Source: Pleurodeles waltl
Taxonomy: Eukaryota > Chordata > Amphibia > Caudata > Salamandridae
Assembly: GCF_031143425.1 (NCBI RefSeq)
Contig: NC_090448.1
Coordinates: 332,456,177-332,520,176 of the forward strand
DNA: 64,000 nt
Reading direction: 5' to 3'
Shown in pieces: positions 1 through 12,273 of the stretch (the stretch's first letter is position 1; each line of letters starts with the position of its first letter). The notes under the pieces are model-generated. The model was not told the DNA's origin. It was given only the letters and a program-made list of their open reading frames with translations, and did not search any database. The translations under genes were made by a program, and so were the position numbers.

Positions 1-1100
1 TTATATACATGTGTAAACAGAGAAATGTAGTCGTGCATCACACTCATTGAGATGTATTAATATTGCTATTTATTTTGAATTCATGTAACATGGTTCTAAT
101 GAAACATATTAATACAAGACTTCATTTCACAATATTAAATGTGATGTTTTATTTGAATGTATTAGTGTGTCATATTTATTCATTTGCGTTAGCCTGAGGT
201 CTGTAGTCTTGTATTTTGTGACTGTGCAGAAAATGCAGTGTCATCTTGCTTTGCATGAACTTTCTGTCAGACTTCGTTCCCATGAGAAGCTAGTTTGGTA
301 ATAGATCCCCTATTATTTTAGATATAGGGAGAAAAGCAGCAGTGTCCTCTGAGAAAGAAAATCCAGGACTATGGACCAAAAGTTTAACATTTGCTTCAAA
401 CTTACATGGAACTGGACGGAGAGATAGTGTTCTCATGACAGACTTAGGAAAGAATGAACCTGTAACGTTTTGGAGTTGTGTGAATGATCCCCATTGGATG
501 ATGCCCTTTCAGTGTAATAGGGCATGTTGACATTGACAAATTATACTGTTGACAGTTTGGACTTTGGTCACAGAGCCCTACAGATACCCTTGAGTTCGAT
601 CTGCTGCTGCCTGCAGATGAGAAGCTGATCCACTTTCATGTATGATGAGCCATTGAAGAGGTATCTTCCCCTCAGCACTTTGCGCCTTTGAGATGTCCCT
701 CTGAGACTTAGAGAGTCCCCCTTTACCTTGCAGAAGACTCTTGATCAAGCTTCTGATATGCTGATGCTTACCCTTTTTACTTATCTTTTGCCAATCTTAG
801 TGAGTCAATTGATGTCTGAGCTTACCTTTTTCCAAATTATTTTTGTCTCTTTTGTGCTTTTTTTCTTTTGTCTACATGTGTTCCACCCCGCATATGTATG
901 TCCCTAATTTGGCTAGGCTTAGGGTTGTCCACTGTACTCAGTTTAATAAACTTTGATAATTTGAACAGAACTAATTCTCATTAGAACTGAGCAATGCTTA
1001 TATACTAATTCTCAAATTTTGTTGCTTATGTTTTGTATGGTAATTGTTGAAAGTCTTGTTCTTCTGATGTTATTTCGTTTACATTTATTTTGTCGCATTG
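1..1100 (+). repeat. 5' LTR of the endogenous retrovirus (left end cut off)
   Basis: Bases 1-790 match 14405-15222 in the same orientation, with small indels. A polyadenylation signal AATAAA lies at 945-950, after the part preserved in the 3' copy, which fits the R region. The right edge is not exactly visible; it must lie before the gag start at 1162. I could not identify a convincing tRNA primer-binding site. The small frame at 342-530 is not a gene. Confidence 0.7.
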
Positions 1101-1161
1101 GTCAACCCTGGGTGATACTGTATCTTTTCAATCTTGTCTTGTCGATTGTTTACATGTAGGA

Positions 1162-3112
1162 ATGACATTTCCCACAAATCCTGTGAATCATGTGGGTCCA
1201 GATACATGAACAATGCCTATAACTATTGGTCCAGTTGTTCCTTTGTATGTTCTAGGTGCCCTTGGAAGCAATACGTAGTCAGTGAATGTTCAGATAGTTC
1301 CTAATACACTAACTACATCTACTGGAATGTTGCAAATTGGTGCAAAACATTCAGTATATTTAAATAATTCTGAAACAGAGAGAATAGATTTTCTTATTAG
1401 ACCATTGACCCCTACACGAGCTGGACATCCGAACGGAACGATAAAACAGATATGATTTATGCCTGATGTGAGGTTACTGCAGGGGACCCTACCTTGTTTC
1501 ATGCCCAGATCAGATCAGATCCCGCATGTAACTTACAGTACCCTACAAGGATTAGTATCTTGCAATATGCCAGAGAACATGTTAAACTTCCAAACCCCAA
1601 AAAGACTGAATTTAGGCCCAGCAAGAGCAGAAGTATTGCGGAGTAATAACATAAGCTTGCAAGATTTCACTTCACACCAGCTGACTGAATGAATAGATAA
1701 TTTGAGTCCTCATGGTGCAACAGGTAATACAAATTGCAATACTACAACAGAAGAAACACCCAGATTGAAATTGGAGTTAAATGAAGTGATTTCAAGGACA
1801 TTAGAGCTTGTCCATTTAGAGAGCTACTCAGAAGATGAACTGCGGTTCATATGCACAGATGATACACAATGTGCAGGACAGGAGTATGACAAATTAGCTG
1901 AAGTGGCTGAAAAATATGATGTGGAAATGGAAAAATCAAAACTGTTAAATTGAAGCTACAGATTAGAGTTTAGCACCAAAGCCGTAATTAACAAGGGGTC
2001 TTCTGGAATGAAACCGCATATTAAAGAATTAATCACACACATTCAGTGGGAAAGCAGATGGGCAAAGAAAATAGATCAGAAGAAAGCCTGTGCCTCCAGC
2101 AGTATTAAATCAAGCTGAGGGCAATGTGAAAATGATGCACATGAGAGAAATATCAGGTGGAGGGTATTTTCATGTACCTTGGAAAAGGGGTGATATTTTG
2201 TCATTCACCAATGATTACCCAAGGTTGAGAGAGAAACCTGTGGAACAGTACAAGCAAACAGAGAGATTTGTGAAACTTTCAAAATGTCTGTGGGAAGATT
2301 TGAATATGTTATTTTACATTGTGGTTCCAAATGATTTGTGGAAAGCATGGAAGGTTCATGTTGATTGGCCTGATCGTGAACCACCAAGAGATCCAGTTAC
2401 TGGTGCATCATCTGAAGAAGTGATTAAAAAGTATTATATGGTGATTGAATGTTTAAAGGATAAAGTGTCCCTGAAAGATATTGATTGGCCTGAAAATTGA
2501 CAGAATGTCTCTGAGTCTAAGGAATTGATTCATGCTTACTATGAAAGGGTGTTGTAGGCTTTTAAACAGTGTAGTGATACAGAGACAATAGACGCTAAAC
2601 ATATGGGTAATTTTGTGTTCAGATTTGTACAGGGATTGAAGTCAGACATAAGTGAAATGATTCAGAAGCACCTAATTTGTTGGCAGAATAAACCAAATGA
2701 TGAAATCCTGCAATATGCAAAATAATACAGCAATGAATTGGAAATGAAGTAGAAGAAATTAAAATAAAAGGTGATGGTTTTACAATTGAAGGCTGCATAG
2801 AAAGCTAGTCAGAATCCACATATGATGGTCAACAAAGGAGATATGCAAGGAGTACTGCATCATGTGACAAATGTTGTTCATCAGAGAGGTAGAGGACATG
2901 GTGTTCAGGTGCATCATAGTGGAGGTGTTCTGAATATTCAGACTTTGAAGGAAACATGCCCATGTCATGCTTGTGGACATTTTGGACACTGGCGACAGGA
3001 GTGTCCTTATGATAATGTGAATAATCAACTGCAGAATGTTGTAGTTTCTCAAGTACAAAGAAATAATCAGGTTCGGGTTCAAAGAATTCAAAGACCCGAG
3101 TACAAAATGTGA
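1162..3112 (+). pseudogene. gag: Retroviral gag remnant (matrix-capsid-nucleocapsid)
   Basis: Reading begins at ATG 1162 in one frame, with in-frame stops at about 1207, 1270, 1453, 1690 and 1951. It shifts to another frame near 2060-2090 and then runs to 3112 with more stops (2498, 2552, 2722 and others). The 2090-2500 segment (136 codons) resembles class I capsid, with a VPWKRGDILSF block and a CLWEDLN block. The region 2501-2740 resembles the capsid C-terminal domain, with a FVQGLKSDISEMI block. A single CCHC knuckle of pattern C-x2-C-x4-H-x4-C, read as CHACGHFGHWRQEC, lies at about 2962-3003. One knuckle is usual for gamma-like retroviruses. The reading ends where the LINE is inserted. 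Nothing intact can be made from this copy. Confidence 0.75.
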
Positions 3113-3309
3113 ATGTGCCCCAAGTACAACAAATGCAGGTTCCACAATGAGCAATCCTGTCTGTGCCCGTCCGCGTCCAGACCACTCCCAGCACCGCGGA
3201 CCCTGGTTTTCGCACCATCCATCAATAAGACGCCAACACCCACGGCCTGTTTCTCCTGCTACAACTGCACCTTCACCTGCCCTCGCACACCAAATCTCCC
3301 CTCCGCTAG

Positions 3310-4220
3310 ACAACCCGGACACCTCAGATACATACTACTCAACACTCGCTCCCACGTCAAGCACACAATAGGAGTATGGGATCTCCTCGACTCCATCGCA
3401 CTGACGTCTCCTTCTTTACAGAGACCTGGATTACCACCACCTCAACTACGAACATCACCACTGCCATCCCTGATGGCTACAAGATCACACATAAGGACCG
3501 TGTAAACCGACCAGGAGATGTTGCCATTGTCCACAAAAACTCACTCTGCCTCACGACCAGCATTGATGTCCAAACCCCTGTGGCCAAACACGTGCACTTT
3601 CAGATTCAGACAAATCTGAACAACACCCTCTGCGGCATCCTCATCTACTGATGCCCCCATACTCTGCCCCCTCTTCAGCGAATCTCTGGCCGACCTTATC
3701 GCTCCCCATGCCCTCAATGGACTACATCCTCCTCTGTGACCCCTACTTTCACCTCAACAACCTCAGTGACCCGAAAACCTCAACCATCACGGAGAACCTC
3801 ACCCCCCTTGGGCTCAAACAACTGGTCAACCTCCCCACACACTCAACAGGACACACCCTTGACCCTGTCTTCTCCACCCAAGACCACATCTCCTCACACA
3901 CCTCCAAACTCCACTGGAATAACCACCATTGTGTCTGTTTCTCCTTCACCAAGCCCACTGAACTGTACCACGCCCACCACCCCCTGACCCCACAGAAACT
4001 GGACCAACGTCACTGAAGCCCACCTCACTGCTGCTCTCTGCCCTTCCCATCAGGCACCACAGATGCCAACGCCTCAGACCACAACCTCCACCAATGGATT
4101 GCCTACTGCGCCAACATTCTAGCCCCCCCTAAGGTAACTGTCACAGTGTCCTTTCCTCAGGATCTGCACGCCGTCGAACAACAGGCCACCTTCCGGTGTC
4201 ACCAACTCAGAAAGCTATTA
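3310..4220 (+). pseudogene. L2-like LINE apurinic endonuclease domain remnant
   Basis: At about 3325-3400 there is the entry motif of L2-type endonucleases (LLNTRS then VWDLLDS). A catalytic-type FTETWIT block follows at about 3417-3435, where E is the metal-binding glutamate of the fold. At about 3840-3880 there is an S-T-G-H-T-L-D-P-V-F-S block typical of the C-terminal half. Three frames are needed to follow the domain, so it carries several frameshifts plus a stop at 3649. The domain nicks target DNA for target-primed reverse transcription in active elements. Reading stops at about 4220, where a foreign insertion begins, and RT-side sequence resumes near 6400. Confidence 0.7.
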
Positions 4221-4365
4221 TAGCACAGAGTTATGGTGAAGCCAGTCGGGGGAAGGGAATTAGGGTAGGGAACAGCAGGGAGAGAGATCTGAAAAGGAAA
4301 AATGGTTAAGCATGTATGTATATACTTGTTCATAACAGCATTAAAATTCAATTATACATTTAGGC

Positions 4366-4788
4366 AAAGGCGTCTCCGTGAATGCAAGAATTGAGACCCT
4401 TATGGAATAGACAAAGGCGTCTCCGTGAATGCAAGAGTTGATACCCTTTTGGAATAGACAAAGGCGTCTCCGTGAATGCAAGAGTTGAGACCCTTATGGA
4501 ATAGACAAAGGCGTCTCCGTGTGTGCAAGAGTTGAGACCCTTATGGAATAGACAAAGGCGTCTCCGTGAATGTAAGTGTTGAGACCCTTATGGAATAAAC
4601 AAAGGCATCTCCGTGAATGCAAGAGTTGAGACCCTTATGGAATAGACAAAGGCGTCTCCATGTGTGCAAGAGTTGAGACCTTTATGGAATAGACAAAGGC
4701 ATCTCTGTGGATGCAAGTGTTGAGACCCTTACAGAATAGACAAAGGTTTCTCCGTGGGTGCAAGAGTTGGTAGAATCGTGATACTTCA
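4366..4788 (+). repeat. 47-bp minisatellite, about 9 copies
   Basis: The unit begins AAAGGCGTCTCCGTG and ends TTATGGAATAGAC. Starts at 4366, 4413 and onward to about 4742 are spaced 47 bp apart, with few substitutions and no indels between copies. Homogeneous copies imply recent expansion or turnover. There are no spacers, so it is not a CRISPR array. Confidence 0.93.
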
Positions 4789-5030
4789 GGATGTCATGAG
4801 CATTAGACAAAACTGGGCGTGGCCCTTTTCTGAATCATGGAACAAGAACAATTAGTAAAACAATGATACTTCAGGATGTCGTGAGCATTAAACAAAACTG
4901 GGCGTGGCCCTTCTCTGAATCATGGAACAAGAACAATTAGTAATATCATGATACTTCAGGATGTCGTGAGCATTAAACAAAACTGAGCGTGGCCCTTCTC
5001 TGAATCATGGAACAAGAACGAACTGAGACC
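4780..5030 (+). repeat. 85-bp tandem repeat, 3 copies
   Basis: The unit starts GATACTTCAGGATGTC and includes AAAACTGGGCGTGGCCCTT and GAATCATGGAACAAGAAC. It starts at 4780, 4865 and 4950. It directly abuts the 47-bp array but is unrelated to it. Confidence 0.9.
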
Positions 5031-5274
5031 TCTGAACCTTGAGAAGGCAAGAGCTTGGACCATGGACATACTCTGAACATCAATCATGCAACTACTATGC
5101 ATTCATAAACATAAAACGTTCGGTCTCAGTCTAAAAAATTTGCAAAGATTTAAATATGTATCTCACATATCATCGAAGATTTAAATATGTTTCTCACATA
5201 TTATGCTTCCAAAAACAATGAAACTATGATTTGCTTATCTTTGAGATGTTTTCACATTTGCCAACTAGGCCTGA

Positions 5275-5880
5275 AAGTTTTACTCATGTAAACTAAAGCG
5301 CCTTGATTATTGGACCAAGGGAGCTTTACTCATATGAACTGAAGCGCTTTGATTGCTGTGCGGAGGGTGCTTTACTTCCAATGAACTGAAGCGGTTTGAA
5401 TGTCGTGCCAAGTACGCTTTACTCCTGTGAACTAAAGCGCTTTGAATACCATGCCACGTGCGCTTTACTCCTGTGAACTGAAGCACTTTAAATGTCGTGC
5501 CAAGGACGTTTTACTCCTATGAACTGAAGCGTTTTGAATGCTGTGCCAAGGGCGCTTTACTCCTGTGAACTGAAGCACTTTGATTGCTGGGCCAAGGGCA
5601 CTTTACTCCTGTGAACTGAAGCACTTTAAATGTCGTGCCAAGTGCGCTTTATTCCTGTGAACTGAAGCGCTTTGAATACCATGCCAAGTGCGCTTTACTC
5701 CTGTGAACTGAAGCGCTTTGAATACCATGCCAAGTGTGCTTTACTCCTGTGAACTGAAGCACTTTGAATACCATGCCAAGTGCGCTTTACTCCTGTGAAC
5801 TGAAGCGCTTTATATGTCGTGTCTGGGGCGCTTTACCAGTGTGGCCTGAAACGCTTTGCTCATTATGCTAAGGGGCGTTT
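5275..5880 (+). repeat. 46-bp minisatellite, about 13 copies
   Basis: The unit reads approximately GCGCTTTACTCCTGTGAACT followed by GAAGCGCTTTGAATACCATG and CCAAGT. Copies near 5640-5810 are nearly identical, while copies at both edges are more diverged, as expected for an array homogenised in the middle. The AGCGCTTT and GCGCTTTA parts are partly complementary to each other within a unit. Confidence 0.92.
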
Positions 5881-6399
5881 TACCTTTTGGAATTAACGAC
5901 TTACTTCAAACTTGGATTTAGCAAGGCCTTACTGCTACGAGTACGACCTACTAGTTTTTGAATGCACCATGGAAACAAGGATACTTCGGTTGGATGACAC
6001 TCTGCCATTCAGGAATTCTGCTCTTCTCCAGAGAAATCCCCACAAGGTCTGGCTGCATCGAAGTCTTCAAAATAGTGAGCAACGTGCTTGGGTGTGGCTG
6101 TGCTTTATAGGCCTGTCACACCCAAAGATGGCAGCTGCCTCTAAAAACATGGGAATTGCTGTCCCTTCACTGATAAGTGCATCTTGTCCACCAATGACCT
6201 GAACCTGCAGCTCTATGAGCTTTGCCACAGGGCAGACGACGTTGATGGCCACCTTTGGAGCAAGAGGGGATGACAAGTGGTGCGCAGAAAGCACCGCAGA
6301 GCCACGCAGCGGAGTTTCGGACGGGACCTGGACCGCGCAGGGTTCTATTCCTGACAGTAACACGCCAGCAACCAATACCACAGGAGACCCAGCTGATTC

Positions 6400-8310
6400 T
6401 CACCCCGACCTCCAAGAATCCAAGAGCGCCTGCAGACAACTTGAGAGAAAGCGAATCAGTAAGAGCATGACAGACCACAAAGCCTTCAGAGACGCTGTCA
6501 CATCGCACCACCTGTTCATCAGATCAGCTAGACAATCAGCTATTCAGGAGCGCATCAGTGCCAACGCACACAGCAGCAAGGAACTCTTCACAATTTGTGA
6601 AACCCGGCACGGACACCACAGACATCCTCCCCTCCCCCTAAGACCTATGTGACAACCTCGCCACCTTCTTCCACCAAAGTATCCAGTTCATCTTTGAAGG
6701 ATTCGCAAGCAAAGACCCACCCACCAGCACCACCACAGACTCCAACACCCTCTACTGACCCTGAACCACTGGACCCTCCTCACCTCAGAAGACACCCTGA
6801 AGCTCATGGGTATCATCCACTTTGGGGCACCTTCAGACCCATGCCTCCACCACATCTTCAACCTACCCAGCGCCACCATTTCACCTGAACTATGCCATAC
6901 CATCAACCACTCATTTGAGATTGCCACCTTCCTGGATGACTGGAAACACGCTGAGATAAACCCAATACTGAAGAAGCCCTCTGCTGACCCAATGGAGCTA
7001 AAGAACTACAGACCAATCTCACTGCTTCCTTTTCCAGCCAAGGTAATTGAAAAAGCGATCAACACACAGCTCACTGAGTTCATTGAGACAAACCACATCC
7101 TAGATCCCTCCCAGTCTGGATTCAGGAGCAACCACAGCACCAAAACTACACTCCTACCAGCCACGGATGACATCCCCACCCTATTGGACCACATTTAAAC
7201 AACTGCCCTCATCCTCCTCGACGTCTCTGCTGCTTTCGACACCGTCTCCCACACTACCTTGTGCACCAGACTACACAATGCCAGAATCCGTTGCAAAGCC
7301 CTGGTTTGGATTCGCTCCTTCTTCACCGGCCGAACCCAGATAGACTGGCTCCAACCTTTCACCTAAAAAATGACGGAAACCAGCTGCCGAGCACCTCAGG
7401 GCTCCTCTCTGAGTCCCACCCTCTTCAATGTGTACATGACCCCACTCGCCAAGATCGTCAGACACCACGGGCTCAACATTGTCTCATATGCCAATGACAC
7501 ACAGCTAATTCTCTCTCTCACTGACGAACCATCAACAGCCAAAAGTAACTTTCACAACAAAATGAAGGCAGTCGATGACTGGATAAAAAGACAGCTGCCT
7601 CAAGCTCAACTCAGATAAGACAGAGATCCTCATACTGGTCCCCACCCCCACCGCCTGGGATGACTCCTTGTGGCCCACCATCAGAACTGACCCATCTCTC
7701 ACCGACCACGCACGCAACATCGCATCATTCTCAACTCCTCACTGTCTCTGGCCTGCCAAGTCAATGTCATCTCATACTCGTGCTTCAACACACTCCACCT
7801 TCTCTGGAAGAATTTCATGTGGATCCCCACTGATGCAAGAATAGCAGTCACCCACGCATTCATCAGCAGTAAACTCAACTACGGCAACGCACTCTATGCT
7901 GGCATCAACAAGAAACTCCAAACAAGACTCCAGAGAATACAGAATGCCACAGCCAGACTCATCCAGGACATCCTCTGTCACAGCCATATATCCGCCATAT
8001 CTGTGAGTCCTGCACTAGCTCCCTGTCAACAAACACATCACTTTCAAACTCCTGACACATGCTTACAAAGCCCTTCACAACACCGGACCTGCCTACCTCA
8101 ACCACTGCCTCGCCTTCTACGCAATCGCCAGGCAACTCCGTTCTGCTCAATTGGACCTCACCACCATCCCTAGGATCCGGAAGAACATGACTGGAGGAAG
8201 ATCCCTCTTGTACCTCATCATGCAGACTTGGAACATGCTGCCGCTTCACCTCAGGCAGTCCCCCTTGCTGACTCAGTTCAGGAAGGACTTCAACACCTAG
8301 CTCTTTGACT
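6400..8310 (+). pseudogene. L2-like LINE reverse transcriptase remnant (copy A)
   Basis: The RT domain is readable across several frames: NYRPISLLPFPAKVIEKAI near 7000-7050, QSGFRSNHSTKTT near 7115-7150, an [13 protein letters not shown] block at about 7215-7250, PQGSSLSPTLFNVYMTPL at about 7395-7445, and the catalytic block S-Y-A-N-D-T-Q-L at about 7485-7510. The usual second-position aspartate of YADD reads as asparagine. The C-terminal region (about 7817-8310) carries the ITHAFISSKLNY-like block and the QFRKDF ending. There are stops at 7198, 7365 and 7618, plus frameshifts. The protein would be inactive. The same blocks occur at 38613-40110. Confidence 0.8.
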
Positions 8311-8399
8311 GACCTGTGTCCCCCATCAGCGCTTCCAGATCGCCCCGGTTAGAAGTCACTCTTTACAAATACTTGTTTGATTGATTGATTGACAAACAC

Positions 8400-9060
8400 T
8401 GATGACATAGCAGCAAATGATAGCCTTGCAACAAAACATAAATCAGATGGAAAATGTCAGTGTAAATCAACTTGCATCACAATTTTCCCCTTTGGATTTG
8501 AGTGACAAGGAATTTTCAGACTTATTACATGATGACAGCTGTGATGATGAGCATTACATGCTGGCTGCATCCTTATAAGTAGATCATTACCAACATACCA
8601 ACATTATGGGCCATGATGTGTCATTTTTGGTTGACACTGGAGCCACACGTTCCACAGTTAGATCAGCGGAAGTACCAAATGTGTCCCTTTCAGGAAGCAG
8701 AATTCAGGTTGTGGGGTTCACAATAGGCAGTTAAGAAATCCTGTAACATAATACATCTCTATAAAAATAGGTTTGTTTGAAGATGAGCACCAATTTGTGA
8801 TTTGTGATTCAAGTCCAGTGAGCCTGCTTGGACGTGATTTACAGCATAAGCTAAACTGTCCCTTTAGCTGCACACCTAAAGGAATAGAAATCCAGACAAA
8901 TGAGGAAGATGTGCCCTATAAACTTTAGAAGCAGTGCTCAAATGTCACATTGTACCTACTGCCTGATGATTTAAAAGACACACTGACACCTGAGGTTTGG
9001 GATTTTTCAGGAAAAGATATAGGACTCATCAAAGGAGGTGGGCCTACTAAAATAACAGAG
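8400..9060 (+). pseudogene. pro: Retroviral aspartic protease remnant
   Basis: After the LINE tail, the retroviral frame reads a FLVDTGATRSTV block at about 8622-8660 with the catalytic D-T-G at 8633-8641, then a flap-like V-G-F region and an S-L-L-G-R-D-L block near 8820-8845. This is the usual order in retropepsins. The domain matures Gag-Pol in active viruses. A stop at 8577 and several later stops break it. The missing link to gag is explained by the inserted LINE. Confidence 0.7.
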
Positions 9061-10730
9061 ACGCCCAATGCAGTGTATCCAATGATTTCACCGTATAACA
9101 TGTCCTAAGAAGTGATTACTAGAATTACCCCTTTGATTGACATCTAAATCAAACAAAGCATCCTAATAATGGGAAGTCTGTGTAACTTGCCCATACAGGG
9201 ACTGCGGAAGCCCAATGGCAAATACTTCATAGTCGACGACCAGAGAAAAGTGAATGAGATTGTAGTCCCATGTTGTCCAGTGCTACTGAATCCTGCAGTA
9301 ATAGTATTCTCAATCCCCTGTGAAGCTGAATGGTTTACCGTCATTGATCTTTACCACAAATTCTTTTCTGTGCCATTGCTTGAAGAAAGCCAGTTTCTCT
9401 ACGCATTTAAATTCTGCAGTTGTGTTGTGGCATGGTGTTGTGTTGCACAAGGGTATACTGAGTCACCATTAATTTTTAATCAGATTTTACAGAAGTTCCT
9501 AGATTCCCTTAAAATGTCAAATAACTCAGTTTTAGTGCAGTACATCAATGACTTGCTCATTGCATCAAACACGCAAGAAGCATGCATAAGAGACACAATT
9601 GCTCTCTTAAATCATTTAGAAGAGAATGGACATAAGGTTTCCCCTCCAAAACTCCAATACTGCAAAAGAGACGTTCTGTATCTAGGTCACCACATTGCGA
9701 AAGGTGTGAAAAAGGTGTCACAAGAGAATCTGAACCATTATGAAAATGAATCCCCCTACAACACAGATAGAAGTCTGAATGTTTCTGGGAATGGTTGGCT
9801 GCTGTTGTCAGTGAATACCAAACGTTTTCCATTTGGCTAAGCCTTTAGAGAGGCTGACACATAAAGATGTGTCTGATCGGTGCCATGGGATGACGATTGT
9901 ATGTGTGCCTTCCCTGAGCTGAGAGAAAGCTTGTGCCGAGCCTCAGCTCTGGGAATGCCCGATTATAACAAGTGTTTTTCATTGTTTTGCTGTGAGAGGG
10001 ATAGATGTGCTTTCTCAGTTTTGACACAACTCCATGGAAATGCGAACAAGCATGTGGCTTATTTTTCTGCCACTCTTGATCTTGTGGCTTCAGCACTGCC
10101 TGGTTGTTTGAAGGTGGTCGCTGCATTTAGCATCAGCATTGAGCAGTGCGAAGGCATTGTTATGGGTCATCCTTTGAATGTTTTCATTCCCCATTCGGTT
10201 GAACTTTTATTGACCCATACCAAGACACAGTAGTTAACCAGTGCACATTTGACTCGATATGAGCAGATCATTCTTGCTGCTCCTAATGTGAATCTTAAAT
10301 GTTGTACTGTTCTGAACCCAGCAACTCTTTTGCCAAATTGTGTTGAAAATGTTGATGACCATGAGGATGTTTGATGAGGTTTGAACATGACTGTCCCAAT
10401 GTGACTGACATCCAAGATGTTCCCTGAGATGAAAATGATTATTTTACATTAAGAGACAAAGATGGTACCCTCAGAGCTGGTTATGCCGTTTGCACAGTGT
10501 TCATGATTTCAGATAGTTGTGGACCCAGAGATGGTTTTTGTCCTTTTCTGGTTCCCCAATCGGAAACTGGATAAAATTCATGATTTCTTGAATGCATTAT
10601 AGTTACCTGAGAAAATTGCTGTTGTGAAGCTTATTGTCCATAGGAAGTCTACAGACTATGTGAACTTAGGCAAAAATTATGCCGACGAGGTCATCAGGGA
10701 CTGAGCTTTACACTGCACTTTCAACAGAGA
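9061..10730 (+). pseudogene. pol: Retroviral reverse transcriptase/RNase H remnant
   Basis: The longest open stretch is 9169-9840 (223 codons). It holds an LRKPNGKYFIVDD block, F-T-V-I-D-L-Y-H near 9335, and the catalytic segment V-Q-Y-I-N-D-L-L near 9536-9560. The first catalytic aspartate of the usual YxDD is asparagine here. A second frame, 9880-10233, matches the connection domain, including H-P-L-N-V-F-I-P-H-S-V-E near 10165-10205. An RNase H-like D-K-D-G-T then A-G-Y-A-V block appears near 10455-10495. The layout fits class I retroviruses. Frameshifts and stops separate the pieces. Confidence 0.75.
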
Positions 10731-10959
10731 AATGATGAGTGATAATAATGATGAGAAACATCAAAACTTAATGTTAATGGACGTCAACACATAGGAGGAA
10801 ATTAAGAGATTGCAGGAGGAAGTGACTGAGGAAGAGTAGCAAAGTCAGTTGGAGCAGGGTGTGTTAAGATAAATGAAAATGATGTTTGGATTTCAAACGA
10901 AGGAACAACAGTCTTGTCAAACAGTATGTCATGGCTTGGTATGACCATGGCTTAACCCC

Positions 10960-11560
10960 AGATGCAGAATGATTGCAGCAGTGTGCCACAGATGTGTACA
11001 ATGCCAACATATGAATGTAGGAAAACATACAGTGGTTACATTGAGTCACATAGGCAAGTCACATAGTCAGATAGGCAACCCAGGAGGTCTGTTCAACCTC
11101 TTGACTTCTCTGGAGACAGACAGAGGAACTAATTTCAACAATGAGGTCTTAAAATTGTTATGTGAGGCATTACAGGTTGAGCAAAGACTATATTGTGGAA
11201 ACACGCCAGAAGCGTCAGAACTTGTAGAGGAGATTAATGGAACACAGATTGGTGAAAGTTTGTGCATCCACTACTCTGAAATGGCCTGATGCTCTGCCGC
11301 TTGTCCTTGATGAGTATGTGCAGTACACCTGACAAAAAGACTGGGCTGTCCTCTCAAGAAATCATCATGGGGAGAGCCATGAGATTGCCAGCATTGCCTG
11401 CAAATGTGCTTGTGAACATTACAGATGTCTTGACTCTTTGTGCTGGATTATTTCAAAGGACTGGCGGACGTGGTTCCTTTTTTGTCTCATTATGCTGGAG
11501 AAGCCACAGCACAGCAAGAGCTTTGTCATGACCTATGTCCTGGGGTCATGATAAAAAAAA
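10960..11560 (+). pseudogene. pol: Retroviral integrase remnant with internal deletion
   Basis: A zinc-binding C-x2-C pair reads CHRCVQC at about 10985-11005. The core block T-D-R-G-T-N-F-N-N lies at about 11117-11145, and the glutamate helix (E-L-V-E-E-I-N-G-T) at about 11218-11245. The first catalytic aspartate region is absent: the sequence jumps from the zinc domain to the D-R-G-T block, so about 60 residues are deleted. At 11289-11440 another frame has the conserved S-T-P-D-K-K-T-G-L-S and I-I-M-G-R-A-M-R blocks of the core's C-terminal side. The 11576-11761 frame may belong to the pol C-terminus but has no diagnostic motif. Confidence 0.7.
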
Positions 11561-12273
11561 GCATGTAAGAAAAACATGCTTCGAACTGTGTTGGAAAGGC
11601 CTCCACTAAGTGGTTCTCATGACCGCTGCCACACTCGCAAAGTTCCAGCTCCCTTGAATGATACAGCAACTGCTCCAGGAGAGTCGGTTACAGTGAGGGG
11701 AATTACACATCTAGTACCAGCTGTGCAAGTGCCTCTGACTATTACTGAAGAAACTGAATAGTCAGGTCAGAGTGACAGTGATACTGAGAGCAGAGTAAAC
11801 AGAAGATCCAAAAGAAAAAGAGTACTTAGTCGAAAGTACTTAGCCCCTCAGTAGTCATATTTTGCTGCCAATGACTTGGAGCCTTTTGTGTTAACTATCA
11901 AAATTCAGTTCAATATTCTGGAGTGTGAAATTGCGTTGCAACAGAACTTTTTTGTCGTCTGATTGCCAATAGATGAAGAAAGACATTATACCTTGAAAGT
12001 GATTATTAGTGATTGTGAAATGTGTCTTTATTAGAGACATTTGAACTTTATTAGAAGCTTTTTGCAATTAGAAAACCTTTTAGATGATCCAGCAACTTTG
12101 TAAATGATATTACATTTATGAAAAAACTATTTTTGAATATTGCTTTGCTCATAAATAAAATGGACTGAAAAGAGACAGGGATAAAGCTGCTTTCCATTTT
12201 TGATTCTTGGATTTTTTAACTTTTTGACCCTTCATTTTTGAATTGGGACTTTTGGTCTGAAATTAAAGAACTC

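Larger units (their letters stand above)
4222..6400. other. Insertion in LINE copy A carrying three minisatellites
   Basis: LINE coding stops near 4220 and picks up again near 6400 at the segment just upstream of RT, so roughly 2.2 kb is foreign. It holds three distinct tandem arrays (listed separately), a short duplicated AT-rich segment around 5145-5200, and about 500 bp of unrecognised sequence at 5890-6400. I saw no transposase or RT in it. It may be a non-autonomous element or solo LTR that carries the arrays, but no terminal repeats were found. Confidence 0.5.
3150..8395 (+). mobile_element. L2-like LINE (copy A) inserted in the retrovirus
   Basis: An endonuclease followed by an RT of Jockey-superfamily (L2/CR1-like) type, ending in a (TGAT)n tail at about 8373-8392. 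Retroviral coding resumes immediately after it. The 5' start resembles the start of the minus-strand LINE near 27960 (both contain CTGTCTGTGCCCGTCCG), so this copy may be near full length. It is itself interrupted at about 4222-6400. A close relative lies at 37862-40196. Both reading frames are heavily mutated. I could not find a clear target-site duplication. Confidence 0.8.

Noticed and set aside
4366..5880. CRISPR-like regular repeats
   Set aside because: Units are directly tandem with no unique spacers, and the context is a vertebrate retrotransposon.
10677..10699. Other CTGATGA / TCATCAG motifs as further hammerheads (for example near 8405, 10687, 30028, 60966)
   Set aside because: No stem II followed by GAAA and no stem I/III pairing at the required distances.
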